Below are positions 46,833 through 56,905 of a DNA stretch of 64,000 bases, piece after piece. Each line of letters opens with the position of its first letter. Position 1 is the stretch's first letter. This DNA is from Marinomonas aquiplantarum (GTDB lineage Bacteria; Pseudomonadota; Gammaproteobacteria; Pseudomonadales; Marinomonadaceae), in the NCBI RefSeq assembly GCF_003314975.1, contig NZ_QNRF01000010.1, positions 1 through 64,000 on the forward strand. The letters are read 5' to 3'. The translations under genes were made by a program, and so were the position numbers. The notes under the pieces are model-generated. The model made no database searches, had not been told where the DNA came from, and worked only from the letters and a program-made list of their open reading frames with translations.

Positions 46833-48749
46833 TTATCCGTTCTGCATTTCTTCTAACTCAAGCCAACGCTCCATTGTTGTCTCCAGTTCTTGTTCTTTTT
46901 CGGCCATTTTCGCTAAGGTGTCCTGTACCTTTTGCGCATCGCCGCTGTAAAAATCTGCCGCGCCCGTTATTTGCTGAAAGGCTTCCAGCTCGGCTTCTAA
47001 TTTAGCAATGGCATCTGGCATGCCATCGAATTCTCGTTGTAATTTATAGCTCAGCTTACTTTTCGCTTTGCTGGCTGGCGCTGGCTTGTTCACTTCCGTT
47101 GTCGAGGTATCAGCTTTAGCTTTAGGCTTGCTCTCGGTCGTCTGAGAGGTAGATTCCGCTGGGAACTTACCACCCTGACGAATCCAATCTTGATAACCGC
47201 CCACATACTCGCGCACCACGCCTTCACCTTCAAAGGCAATGACGCTGGTCACCACATTGTCTAGGAAAGCACGATCGTGACTGACCAATAACAAGGTGCC
47301 ATCGTAGTTCATTAAAAGCTCTTCTAGTAACTCAAGGGTTTCAACGTCTAGGTCATTGGTCGGTTCGTCCATCACCAAAAGGTTCGCAGGCTTGGTAAAG
47401 AGTTTCGCCAGCAATACGCGGTTTCGCTCGCCACCGGACAAAGCTTTCACTGGAGTACGTGCTCGCTCTGGGGGAAACAGGAAATCCCCTAAATAACCAA
47501 TAACGTGCTTGTTCTGACCATTAATTTCAATAGTCTCTTTGCCTTCACCAACGTTTTCTGCCACCGTTTGCTCAGGGTTAAGCTGTTCACGTAGCTGATC
47601 AAAATAGGCAACGTTAAGCTTAGTCCCTTGACGTACGGTACCTGAGCTTGGCTCTAAATCACCCAGCAAGATTTTTAAGAAAGTACTCTTACCACAACCG
47701 TTCGGACCGATTAAACCAATGCGATCACCACGATTAACCATGAAGTCCATTGGTTGCAGGATAACCTTGTCTTCAAAAGCATGACCGACTTGCGTAAATT
47801 CGGCGACCAACTTGCCGGATTTCTCCTTGGTCTCAATCGACATTTTAGCGTTGCCTTGACGATCAATACGCTCTGAACGCTCAACTCGCAAAGCCTTCAA
47901 TGCTCTGACTCGACCTTCATTACGAGTTCGACGAGCTTTGATGCCCTGTCGAATCCAGACTTCTTCTTCGGCTAGACGTTTATCAAATAACGCATTAGCA
48001 CGCTCTTCTTCTTCCAACAGTTTTTCTTTGAAGACTAAAAACTCATTAATATTGCCGGTGAAAGACAGCAAATTCCCGCGATCTAATTCAACAATGCGGT
48101 TCGCCAATTTTTCAAGAAAGCGTCTATCGTGGGTAATAAAGAGAATCAAACCACGAAACTGTAGCAGCTGTTGTTCCATCCATTCTATGGTCGGTACGTC
48201 CAAATGGTTGGTTGGCTCGTCCAGTAGTAAAACATCTGGGGCCGAAATCAAAGCTTGCGCTAAAATGACTCGGCGACGCCAGCCACCGGACAATTCAGAC
48301 ATCAACTTATCCGCCGGTAACGCCAAACGCTGAATCATGTGATTAACACGTTGCTCTAAATCCCAACCTTGCAAACGATCGAGATCATTTTGAATGTGGC
48401 CCAGTTCATCAGAATGATCCTGCTCCATATCTTCCAAGAGTTTAAAATAGCGCGTCATCAATTGATGTATTTCGCCCGCGCCTTCACTGACCACTTCGCG
48501 TACCGTTTTACCATTTGCTTCTGGCAACTCTTGTGGCAATTGCGCAATGCGCATGCCACCTTCAAGGCGCACCACACCTTCATCTGGAATTTGTTCGCCA
48601 GACACCACTTTTAAAAAGGTCGATTTACCAGCACCATTACGGCCAATGATTGCAACACGTTCACCCGCTTCAGCGGAAAAACTGATTTTTGACAACAGCG
48701 GGTTGTGTCCAAACGCAACACTCACCTGCTCTAAAGACAATAGACTCAT
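46833..48749 (-). CDS. uup: ABC-F ATPase Uup
   Basis: A 638-aa soluble protein with two ABC cassettes: Walker A GRNGAGKST (about residue 36) and GPNGCGKST (about 352), signatures LSGGWRRRV and LSGGERNRV, Walker B LLLDEPTNHLD and LVMDEPTNDLD. A charged ABC-F linker lies between them and a C-terminal Uup coiled coil (about 560-638). E. coli Uup acts on ribosomes and affects transposon excision. It appears to be the first gene of a four-gene unit with DUF2760 and two Hsp70 genes. Confidence 0.95.
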   Translation of the reverse strand: MSLLSLEQVSVAFGHNPLLSKISFSAEAGERVAIIGRNGAGKSTFLKVVSGEQIPDEGVVRLEGGMRIAQLPQELPEANGKTVREVVSEGAGEIHQLMTRYFKLLEDMEQDHSDELGHIQNDLDRLQGWDLEQRVNHMIQRLALPADKLMSELSGGWRRRVILAQALISAPDVLLLDEPTNHLDVPTIEWMEQQLLQFRGLILFITHDRRFLEKLANRIVELDRGNLLSFTGNINEFLVFKEKLLEEEERANALFDKRLAEEEVWIRQGIKARRTRNEGRVRALKALRVERSERIDRQGNAKMSIETKEKSGKLVAEFTQVGHAFEDKVILQPMDFMVNRGDRIGLIGPNGCGKSTFLKILLGDLEPSSGTVRQGTKLNVAYFDQLREQLNPEQTVAENVGEGKETIEINGQNKHVIGYLGDFLFPPERARTPVKALSGGERNRVLLAKLFTKPANLLVMDEPTNDLDVETLELLEELLMNYDGTLLLVSHDRAFLDNVVTSVIAFEGEGVVREYVGGYQDWIRQGGKFPAESTSQTTESKPKAKADTSTTEVNKPAPASKAKSKLSYKLQREFDGMPDAIAKLEAELEAFQQITGAADFYSGDAQKVQDTLAKMAEKEQELETTMERWLELEEMQNG

Positions 48750-48911
48750 ATCTATCCAGTAATAATAGGGAAAATTTGTGGCGCTATCATATCACTCTTC
48801 TTTTGGAAGGTTTAGCTTAGAGCTTGTGTTATCACTAAGAACTTAAGATTAAAGAACATTTAAAGGATATTAAGCGCAAGTTTGCAGTGATTTTAGGGAG
48901 GTTAAAAAATA

Positions 48912-48932
48912 AATATCTGATATAGCGATATT
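48912..48932. promoter_or_regulatory. inverted repeat upstream of RND operon (distal)
   Basis: AATATC and GATATT arms separated by 9 bases in AT-rich DNA, about 90-110 bases upstream of the adaptor gene. Possible operator. Confidence 0.25.
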
Positions 48933-48956
48933 ATCTATACCTGAAACAGTTTTTCT

Positions 48957-48974
48957 TTATATTATTTAATATAA
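48957..48974. promoter_or_regulatory. inverted repeat upstream of RND operon (proximal)
   Basis: A perfect 8-2-8 repeat, TTATATTA-TT-TAATATAA, 45 bases upstream of the adaptor start codon. The position fits a repressor site, but very AT-rich palindromes also arise by chance. Confidence 0.35.
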
Positions 48975-49018
48975 TTATTTCGTTATAACTATAAATTTTA
49001 AAATTCACGGAGTGGTAG

Positions 49019-50119
49019 ATGGAATTAAAAAGTAAGGCGGGGATGATTACGGCAATCGGTTTAACCTGTGCCGCTGTCGCTTGGATGGTGCTTGGTGGAA
49101 ACGGCATCACGGTCAGCCCAACCAGCACCGACACCGTATCGCAAGACAGCACCCTCGTTACACAAACCAATGAAAACCAACTCGCCTACTCGGTACAAGC
49201 CAAAACACTGAGTGCACAAATCATTGAAATTCATCTACCATTGAGTGGCCAAACCGCCGCGAATGAGACCTTAACGCTTGTTAATAATTATCATGGCAAA
49301 GTCACCAAATTAGCCGTTGAAAAAGGCGATACGGTTAACCAAGGTCAAGCCATTCTCGCCATCGATACGAGAAGCTTAACCAGCCAGATTGAACAAGCGA
49401 AACTCTTAGTTAAACAGCGTGCTTTGGAATTAGACGGCATTAAAAAGTTGAATGCGGGCAACTTCAGTTCAAAAGTGAATTTAGCCCAAGCTGAAACCGA
49501 TCTAGCATCAGCGAAATCGGCGCTAAAAGCATTAGAAATCGACCTTGAAAATGCCACCTTAACCGCACCTTTTTCTGGCATAGTGAATAGCTTGGATGTG
49601 AAACAAGGACAAGTTTTGTCGGTCGGCACTCAGGTCGGTAACTTGGTGTCATTAAACCCGATTAAAATCAGCGTCAACATCCCACAAAATAAAATCCAAC
49701 AAATTCAACTCGGCACAGTGGGTAAAGTCACACTAGAATCAGGTTACCAAGCTGAAGGCGCAGTGTCGTTTATTAACGCAACCGCCAACACATCAAGCCG
49801 AACCATTCAGGTTGAAATGGAAGTGGATAATCCAGACAACAAAATCGCGGCAGGCTTAACCGCCAGTGTCGATTTTATTCTAGAAGCACAAAAAGCCCAT
49901 GCCTTTTCACCCGCTCTTCTTACTCTGGATGATTCTGGCCATACGGCGGTAAAAGTCATCGACATTGATAATAAAGTGAAAATCATGCCAGTGGTCATCG
50001 TCAAATCAGAACGCGATCAAATATGGGTCAAAGGCCTACCAAATAATGTGAACATCATTACCGTCGGACAGGGCTTTGTGTCCGAAGGCGATACCGTTAA
50101 CGCACATTATCAAGATTAA
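49019..50119 (+). CDS. RND efflux periplasmic adaptor (membrane fusion protein)
   Basis: A 366-aa adaptor joining an inner-membrane RND pump to an outer-membrane channel. An N-terminal hydrophobic anchor (about 8-27) is followed by the biotinyl-lipoyl half-motifs (VTKLAVEKGDTVNQGQAIL and APFSGIVNSLDVKQGQVLS), a short alpha-hairpin (about 120-165) and a beta-barrel domain. GGAG precedes the ATG. First gene of a two-gene operon; no TolC-like gene and no regulator gene is adjacent. Confidence 0.92.
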   Translation: MELKSKAGMITAIGLTCAAVAWMVLGGNGITVSPTSTDTVSQDSTLVTQTNENQLAYSVQAKTLSAQIIEIHLPLSGQTAANETLTLVNNYHGKVTKLAVEKGDTVNQGQAILAIDTRSLTSQIEQAKLLVKQRALELDGIKKLNAGNFSSKVNLAQAETDLASAKSALKALEIDLENATLTAPFSGIVNSLDVKQGQVLSVGTQVGNLVSLNPIKISVNIPQNKIQQIQLGTVGKVTLESGYQAEGAVSFINATANTSSRTIQVEMEVDNPDNKIAAGLTASVDFILEAQKAHAFSPALLTLDDSGHTAVKVIDIDNKVKIMPVVIVKSERDQIWVKGLPNNVNIITVGQGFVSEGDTVNAHYQD

Positions 50120-50134
50120 CGAGGCGGTTACCCT

Positions 50135-53100
50135 ATGCAAACATTAATTGAAGCCGCTTTAGCCCGCTCTAGAACCGTTATGATGTTCTTTGTGCTGGTG
50201 CTGATTATGGGCACAGTTTCCTATATTGAAATTCCAAAAGAGAATGATCCAGACATTACGATCCCAATGGCCTATGTCTCGGTGACACTGGATGGCATCT
50301 CTCCAGAAGACGCAGACAGCTTATTGGTCCACCCTCTGGAAAAAGAGCTACAAGGCTTAGAAGGGTTAAAAGAACTTAAATCCACCGCTTCTGAAAGCCA
50401 TGCCTCAATCATGCTCGAGTTTGAATCCGGTGTAGACATAGATCAAGCGATTAGCGATACCCGAGACAAAGTCGATCGTGCCAAAAGTGAGCTGCCTGAT
50501 GACGCTGAAGAACCCACTGTCACAGAGATCAATCTATCCACTTTCCCTGTCATTCGAGTCAACTTGTCTGGCAACGTCGATTTCGCCACGCTCAGTCAAA
50601 CAGCACAACACCTACAAGACTCGATTGAAGCCATTGACGGTGTGTTAGAAGCCAACATCAGTGGTGATCGTGATCAACAAGCGCAGATCATTGTTCGCCC
50701 CGAACAGTTAGAAACGTACAATCTGTCTCTGACCGAAGTAGCCAATTTCGTGTCCGGCAACAATCGTCTTGTGGCAGCAGGCAACCTAGACACGGGAGCG
50801 GGTCGCTTCTCTTTAAAAGTACCCGGCTTGCTCAAAACCAAAGAAGACATCCTCAATTTGCCAGTCAAAGTAGACGGTGATCAAGTCGTTTTACTGGGCG
50901 ACATCGCAACCGGCGAACTGACCTTCGAAGACCCAAATAGCTACGCCCGTGTTAACGGCACACGCAGTATTACCCTTGGTGTTTCTAAGCGCGTCGGGGT
51001 CAACATCATTGAAACCATTGAAGCGGTTAAAGCCGTGGTGGAAAAAGAAAGCGAGACGTGGCCTGAAGGTGTTCAGTACAGCTTAACAGGTGACAAATCC
51101 GTTGATATTGAAACCTCCCTAAATGACCTATTCAATAACGTTCTAACCGCTACCTTGCTGGTTATGATTGTCATTGTTTGGGTATTGGGAATACGCAGCT
51201 CAATTCTAGTTGGACTGGCCATTCCAGGTGCGTTTTTAACGGGGATATTGCTGCTTAACCTTCAAGGCTTCACCATCAATATGGTGGTGTTATTTGCATT
51301 AATCTTAAGTGTCGGCATGCTGGTGGATGGCGCTATCGTGGTCACCGAATACGCTGATCGCAAACTCGCAGAAGGGGCTTCTAAACGTCAAGCCTACAGT
51401 GAAGCTGCGAAACGCATGGCTTGGCCTATCACTGCATCGACGGCCACCACATTAGCCGTATTTATGCCTTTGCTATTCTGGCCAGACATTGTTGGCGAGT
51501 TCATGCGCTTTATGCCTATTACCATTATTGCGACACTCACCTCCTCCCTCATCATGGCGTTGATTGTGTTGCCCACCATTGGTTCAATCATTGGCAAAAA
51601 AGGCGCTTATAGCCAAAAAACCATGAACACACTGCGCATTACAGAAACTGGTGACTTAAGCCAACTTTCTGGCTTTACTGGCGCATATGGTCGAATGCTG
51701 ACTCGTCTGGTAGAACACCCAATTTGGGTTTTACTCTTTACCATTACTCTGTTGATTTGTGTGTTTGCCAGTTATGGTAAATTCGGTAAAGGTGTTGAGT
51801 TCTTCCCTAATGTGGAACCTGAGTCGGCAAACTTAGACATTCGTGCTCGTGGCGATTTGTCCTTGGACGAAAAAGACGTCTTGGTCAAACAAGTGGAAGC
51901 ACAAGTGCTTGGCACCCCGGAATTAAAGAGCGTGGTAGTCAGGTCCTATGCCACACCAGGCAACAGTGCTGCGCCAGACAGCATTGGCTCCATCACCATG
52001 GAATTTGTTGACTGGTATGAGCGTCCTTCTGCGAGCAAGATTCTCGATCAAATACGTGAGAAAACCAAGCAAATTCCAGGCATTGAAGTCAGTGCAGAGA
52101 AAGAGCAAGGGGGCCCACAATCTGGTGCAGATATTCAGTTACAGCTAAGCTCCAGTTACAGCGAAGCCTTGAATATCGCCGCAGACCAAATCACCAAAGA
52201 GCTACTACAACGGGACGAAATCGTTACTGTCAGTGATGATCGCTCCTTACCTGGCATCGAATGGCGAATTGACATCAACCGAGAGGAAGCAAGCCGCTAC
52301 GGTGTCGACGTCAACAGTTTAGGTAATGTCATTAAATTGGTAACAACTGGCATTACCTTAAGTGATTTCTTACCGGAAGGTGCGGACGATAAAATTGACA
52401 TCGTCTTACGCTACCCAGTTAATCAGCGCAGCTTAGATCAATTAGATCAACTGCAAATACCTACTAACCAAGGCAGCATTCCGGCGAGTAACTTCATCCA
52501 TCGTTATGCCGCGCCCAAGCAAGGTGTGGTAATCCGTACCGATGGTAAGAAAACCATTACCATCGACGCTGATGTAGTGGACGGATTAGTGGTTGACGAA
52601 GTCATCAAGAAAATTAAAGCCAAACTGGATGCCTCAGATTTGGGACAAACGGTAAATTATGAATTCCGCGGAAATACCGAAGAGCAACAAAAATCGATGA
52701 TTTTCTTGGTCAAAGCCTTTGGTATCGCTTTTTTCATCATGGCCATTATTCTAGTGACCCAGTTTAATAACTTCTTCCAGTGTCTTCTCATCCTCAGCGC
52801 TGTGGTGTTTTCAACCATGGGGGTTTTCATCGGCTTAATGGTGAAAGGACAACCTTTTGGGGTAGTCATGAGTGGCGTTGGTGTCATTGCCTTAGCCGGC
52901 ATTGTGGTGAACAACAATATTGTCTTAATCGACACCTTTAATGGCCTACGAAAACAGGGCATGAAGGTAAGAGAAGCCGCCGTTCGCACTGGTGTTCAGC
53001 GTTTACGCCCTGTCATCTTAACGACCATTACCACCATTCTTGGACTAGTGCCTATGGTGTTCCAACTGAACATCGACTTGGTTCACCAGGCGTTCAGCAT

Positions 53101-53320
53101 TGGCGCTCCTTCCTCGCAATGGTGGACACAATTGTCGACAGCCATTGCAGGCGGTTTAACCTTCGCGACACCACTGACCCTGATCCTGACGCCTTGTCTT
53201 TTGGTATTAGGGTATCGTCGTAAAGAGCGCAAACAACTTGAAGCTCTTCAAGCGACAGAAGAATCCGACATTGACATGGATGATACAGCTGCCGAGCCAT
53301 CCACCTCTCAGTCGATTTAG
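50135..53320 (+). CDS. RND efflux permease
   Basis: A 1061-aa inner-membrane proton-driven pump of the AcrB/MexB superfamily with two halves of six helices and large periplasmic loops. The TM4 proton-relay pair appears in VGMLVDGAIVVTEYADRKLAEG (Asp-containing), and in the second half GVIALAGIVVNNNIVLIDTFNGLRKQGM. Substrates unknown; the sequence style (IPKENDPDITIPMAYVSV start) belongs to the branch often annotated as generic multidrug or VexF/AcrB-like pumps. It begins 15 bases after the adaptor stop. A strong terminator follows. Confidence 0.94.
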   Translation: MQTLIEAALARSRTVMMFFVLVLIMGTVSYIEIPKENDPDITIPMAYVSVTLDGISPEDADSLLVHPLEKELQGLEGLKELKSTASESHASIMLEFESGVDIDQAISDTRDKVDRAKSELPDDAEEPTVTEINLSTFPVIRVNLSGNVDFATLSQTAQHLQDSIEAIDGVLEANISGDRDQQAQIIVRPEQLETYNLSLTEVANFVSGNNRLVAAGNLDTGAGRFSLKVPGLLKTKEDILNLPVKVDGDQVVLLGDIATGELTFEDPNSYARVNGTRSITLGVSKRVGVNIIETIEAVKAVVEKESETWPEGVQYSLTGDKSVDIETSLNDLFNNVLTATLLVMIVIVWVLGIRSSILVGLAIPGAFLTGILLLNLQGFTINMVVLFALILSVGMLVDGAIVVTEYADRKLAEGASKRQAYSEAAKRMAWPITASTATTLAVFMPLLFWPDIVGEFMRFMPITIIATLTSSLIMALIVLPTIGSIIGKKGAYSQKTMNTLRITETGDLSQLSGFTGAYGRMLTRLVEHPIWVLLFTITLLICVFASYGKFGKGVEFFPNVEPESANLDIRARGDLSLDEKDVLVKQVEAQVLGTPELKSVVVRSYATPGNSAAPDSIGSITMEFVDWYERPSASKILDQIREKTKQIPGIEVSAEKEQGGPQSGADIQLQLSSSYSEALNIAADQITKELLQRDEIVTVSDDRSLPGIEWRIDINREEASRYGVDVNSLGNVIKLVTTGITLSDFLPEGADDKIDIVLRYPVNQRSLDQLDQLQIPTNQGSIPASNFIHRYAAPKQGVVIRTDGKKTITIDADVVDGLVVDEVIKKIKAKLDASDLGQTVNYEFRGNTEEQQKSMIFLVKAFGIAFFIMAIILVTQFNNFFQCLLILSAVVFSTMGVFIGLMVKGQPFGVVMSGVGVIALAGIVVNNNIVLIDTFNGLRKQGMKVREAAVRTGVQRLRPVILTTITTILGLVPMVFQLNIDLVHQAFSIGAPSSQWWTQLSTAIAGGLTFATPLTLILTPCLLVLGYRRKERKQLEALQATEESDIDMDDTAAEPSTSQSI

Positions 53321-53375
53321 ACTTATTCACTGGTTGCTTAAGATCCCATTGATCAAAACCAACCAGTTTTAGCAC

Positions 53376-53416
53376 AAAAAAAAGGCGGGGTTAGAATTTT
53401 CTAACCCCGCCTTTTT
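53376..53416. terminator. bidirectional terminator between RND permease and metZ
   Basis: A long perfect hairpin with AAAAAGGCGGGGTTAGAA and its complement, ending in a T run in both directions, between convergent genes. Confidence 0.95.
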
Positions 53417-53428
53417 GTTTGTCTATCG

Positions 53429-54604
53429 TTAAGATAATTGCGTCAATGCCGCTTCCACATCCGCGATAATGTCTTCAATGTCTTCCAGTCCGACAGAGAC
53501 ACGAATCAAACCTTCCGTAATACCCGCTTTGGCTTTTTCTTCATCCGTTAAACGACCATGTGTGGTCGTTGCCGGATGGGTTACCAATGTCTTGCTATCG
53601 CCTAAGTTGCCAGTGATCGACATTAACTTGGTAGCATTAATAAATGCCCAAGCAGAATCACGCCCTCCCGCTAATTCAAACGACAACAAGCCACCAAAAT
53701 CATTTTGCTGCTGTTTAGCAAGCTGATGATATTTATGACTTGGCAAACCACCATAATTGACCTTAAGCACTTTTGGATGCGCTTCAAGGTATTCCGCCAA
53801 TTGCAACGCACTAGCGGAATGAGCTTTCATTCGTAAGGATAAAGTTTCAAGGCCATTCAACAACACCCAGGCATTAAACGGACTCATACAAGGCCCAGCA
53901 CTGCGCATGAAAGCGGTAAAAATATCCACAATCTCTTGGCTGGCAATTAACGCACCACCTAAGCAACGCCCTTGACCATCAATGAATTTCGTCGCTGATT
54001 GCATGACGATATCGGCTCCCTGTGTCAACGGGTTTTGCAACGCAGGCGTGGCTAATACCGTATCGACACACAACAAGGCGTTTTTCGCATGAGCTAATTC
54101 CGCTACCTTGGCAACATCCACAACCTCATACAATGGGTTAGATGGTGTCTCAAAATAACACAGGCGAGTCTTGTCATTAATCGCCGCTTGCCATGCATCG
54201 TAGTCAGTGGCGTCAACATACACCACTTCTACTCCAAACTTGGTCGTGTAAGTGTTAAAGAACTTCACAGTAGAACCAAAAATGTTACGCGAACAAACGA
54301 CTCGGTCACCCGCGCTTAACAAGCTGTATGCCAAGGTCATTAAAGCTGCCATACCAGAACTGGTGGCAATGGCTGCCTCGCCTTTTTCTAACATTGCTAA
54401 ACGCTTCTCAAACAACTCTACCGTTGGATTGGTAAAACGTGAATAAACATTACCATCCTCATCACCTGAAAATTTGCCCGCCGCCTCTTCTGCACTAGCA
54501 TAGGCAAAACTGGAGGTGACAAAAATGGCTTCACTGTTTTCTTGCTCTTGAGTTTGACGCGTAGCCGCATGAATCGCATTCGTTGCGTCTTTATAAGCCG
54601 ACAT
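53429..54604 (-). CDS. metZ: O-succinylhomoserine sulfhydrylase
   Basis: PLP enzyme of the Cys/Met metabolism family that converts O-succinylhomoserine and sulfide directly to homocysteine, bypassing MetB/MetC. The protein is 391 aa from the ATG at 54604, with GGAG 7 bases upstream; an in-frame GTG five codons earlier has no site. The PLP lysine is K206 (MQSATKFIDGQGR). The C-terminal VSVGLED motif closes the fold. It consumes sulfide of the kind produced by CysI encoded in this window. It lies at the end of the purF cluster behind its own terminator. Confidence 0.92.
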   Translation of the reverse strand: MSAYKDATNAIHAATRQTQEQENSEAIFVTSSFAYASAEEAAGKFSGDEDGNVYSRFTNPTVELFEKRLAMLEKGEAAIATSSGMAALMTLAYSLLSAGDRVVCSRNIFGSTVKFFNTYTTKFGVEVVYVDATDYDAWQAAINDKTRLCYFETPSNPLYEVVDVAKVAELAHAKNALLCVDTVLATPALQNPLTQGADIVMQSATKFIDGQGRCLGGALIASQEIVDIFTAFMRSAGPCMSPFNAWVLLNGLETLSLRMKAHSASALQLAEYLEAHPKVLKVNYGGLPSHKYHQLAKQQQNDFGGLLSFELAGGRDSAWAFINATKLMSITGNLGDSKTLVTHPATTTHGRLTDEEKAKAGITEGLIRVSVGLEDIEDIIADVEAALTQLS

Positions 54605-54650
54605 TTTGTTCTCCACCAAACAATCTAAAACACTTTATTAATTACGCTTT

Positions 54651-54682
54651 CAAAAAACTAAGCCAGGTTAGACCTGGCTTAG
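54651..54682 (-). terminator. purF terminator
   Basis: Perfect 11-bp arms CTAAGCCAGGT and ACCTGGCTTAG with a 3-base loop, followed on the minus strand by TTTTTT. It separates purF from metZ. Confidence 0.9.
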
Positions 54683-54710
54683 AAAGAACACTAATTAGGC
54701 CCAATGAGTA

Positions 54711-56219
54711 TTACATAGGGTGCATCATATCACTAGCTTGCACCGTCTCAACAGAAGCCTTGTTTTCATCGTTACGGCTGCCTTCTAAGTTCGTTAGATA
54801 CTCTAAGTCAATATTGCCTGCAATGTAGGTTGCATCAAACACTGATGTATCAAACTCCCGTACTTCTGAGTGTTTCTCATCGATACACGCTTCAATCAAA
54901 TCCTGCAAATCTTGGAAAATCAGTTTATCTGCTCCAATTAACTCACAAATTTCATCGACATTACGGTTATGAGCGATTAGCTCTTTCGCCGCAGGCATAT
55001 CAATACCGTATACGTTAGGGTAACGAACTTCAGGGGCCGCCGAGGCGATATACACTTTCTTCGCGCCCGCCTCTCTTGCCATCTCAATGATTTCTTTACT
55101 GGTCGTACCGCGCACAATCGAATCATCGACCAATAAAACCGTTTTGTCTTTGAATTCAAATGGCACTGGGTTCAATTTCTGACGAACCGATTTTTTACGA
55201 ACCGATTGGCCTGGCATGATAAAGGTACGACCAATATAGCGGTTCTTCACCAAGCCTTCACGGAATGGGATATTGAGTGTCTGTGCTATTTGTAACGCAG
55301 CGGTGCGGCTGGTATCCGGAATCGGGATCACTACATCGATATCGTGATCTTGCCATTCGCGGCGAATCTTTTCGGCCAAACGGTCACCCATGTTCATGCG
55401 AGCTTTATAAACCGAAATACTGTCAATCACTGTGTCTGGACGAGCAAAATACACATATTCAAACAAACAAGGACGAGGGGCTTTTTTCGGTGTGCACTGA
55501 CGAACATGGACATTGTGATTCACATCAAAAAAGATGGCTTCACCTGGCTCTATATCACGCTCAAGTTTGAATCCTGCCGCATCCAAAGCAACACTTTCAG
55601 ACGCCACCATGTATTCAATTCCATTGTCAGTTTGGCGAGAGCCATAAATCAAAGGACGAATACCATCAGGGTCACGGAAAGCAAGAATGCCGTAGCCAGT
55701 AATCAATGCGACGACCGCATAACCACCTTCAATGCGGTGATAAACACGCTCCAAAGCATTGAAGATATCATCAGGTTTAGGTACTAGTTTGCCTTCTTCA
55801 TGAAGTTCATGGGCAAGAACGTTAACCAAAACTTCTGAGTCTGACGTCGTGTTAATGTGACGCAGATCCGATTCAAAGACTTCCTGCTTCAACTTCGCCG
55901 TATTCGTCAAATTGCCATTATGCGCTAACGAAATACCGTAAGGGGAGTTTACATAGAATGGTTGAGCCTCTGCTGAACTAGAGGTGCCAGCGGTTGGGTA
56001 ACGAACATGGCCAATACCAATGTTACCCAATAATTTTTTCATATGACGAGTGCGAAATACTTCACTCACCGGACCATTGTCTTTGCGCAAACATAAACGT
56101 CCATTATGGCTGGTCACCATACCTGCAGCATCCTGCCCACGATGCTGAAGAAGGGTTAACGCATCAAAAATTGACTGATTAACCACCGACGTGCCTACGA
56201 CACCAACGATACCACACAT
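54711..56219 (-). CDS. purF: amidophosphoribosyltransferase
   Basis: First committed step of purine synthesis: PRPP plus glutamine to phosphoribosylamine. The protein is 502 aa. It starts MCGIVGVVG, so Cys2 becomes the N-terminal nucleophile of the glutaminase domain. The C-terminal phosphoribosyltransferase domain has the PRPP loop [17 protein letters not shown] (about residues 365-381). It follows cvpA by 81 bases, the usual cvpA-purF arrangement. Confidence 0.97.
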   Translation of the reverse strand: MCGIVGVVGTSVVNQSIFDALTLLQHRGQDAAGMVTSHNGRLCLRKDNGPVSEVFRTRHMKKLLGNIGIGHVRYPTAGTSSSAEAQPFYVNSPYGISLAHNGNLTNTAKLKQEVFESDLRHINTTSDSEVLVNVLAHELHEEGKLVPKPDDIFNALERVYHRIEGGYAVVALITGYGILAFRDPDGIRPLIYGSRQTDNGIEYMVASESVALDAAGFKLERDIEPGEAIFFDVNHNVHVRQCTPKKAPRPCLFEYVYFARPDTVIDSISVYKARMNMGDRLAEKIRREWQDHDIDVVIPIPDTSRTAALQIAQTLNIPFREGLVKNRYIGRTFIMPGQSVRKKSVRQKLNPVPFEFKDKTVLLVDDSIVRGTTSKEIIEMAREAGAKKVYIASAAPEVRYPNVYGIDMPAAKELIAHNRNVDEICELIGADKLIFQDLQDLIEACIDEKHSEVREFDTSVFDATYIAGNIDLEYLTNLEGSRNDENKASVETVQASDMMHPM

Positions 56220-56300
56220 TATCTAGATCCTCGTGTTGGGGAATTGCGACTTGATAAGCCGCACGATTTTCTCTCTAATTTTCAATCACTTATTAAGCGA

Positions 56301-56816
56301 TTAATTACTCAGGGCGCGCTCAATGAGAGCCGGATCAATCAGTTCCGAACTCTTGCCTAACATATCACGCGTCCAATCATTCAACTGCCCTAACTGAGGG
56401 ATCAATTGCGATGTTTTCCAAAAATCTGTTTCTTGAATGGCTGGACTCAAACTCAACAAGGAGACAAACGCCACCACAATTAAGCTACCACGTGCAAAAC
56501 CAAACAACATGCCCATGACTCGATCGGTGCTGGATAACCCAGTCACCTGAATCAAGGATCCCAATAAAAAGCTCACTAACGCACCCACCACTAAGGAAGC
56601 AACGAACAGAGAAATAAAGGCAACGATATAGCGAATCTGATCATTTTGTACTTGCTCAATCAGCAGAGATTGCATCTGATCCGAAAACTTCACCGCCACC
56701 ACAAAAGCAATCACCCAAGTTAATAAGGATAATACCTCTTTGACAAAGCCTCTTTTCAAACTTAACAAAGACGACATCACTACTACTGCAATGATCAACC
56801 AATCAACTGTTGCCAT
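56301..56816 (-). CDS. cvpA: CvpA-family membrane protein
   Basis: A 171-aa inner-membrane protein with four hydrophobic segments and the family N-terminus (VDWLIIAVVVMSSLLSLKRGFVKEVLSLLTWVIAF). Required for colicin V production in E. coli; its molecular role is poorly defined. It lies between the SPOR gene and purF. Confidence 0.93.
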   Translation of the reverse strand: MATVDWLIIAVVVMSSLLSLKRGFVKEVLSLLTWVIAFVVAVKFSDQMQSLLIEQVQNDQIRYIVAFISLFVASLVVGALVSFLLGSLIQVTGLSSTDRVMGMLFGFARGSLIVVAFVSLLSLSPAIQETDFWKTSQLIPQLGQLNDWTRDMLGKSSELIDPALIERALSN

Positions 56817-56905
56817 TAATAACCTTGCTCCATGAACATGCTCGAATCGCGAGGGAGTGTATCAGATGATCACTTGATTCCAAATACTGTTAAAGACAAG
56901 TGACA

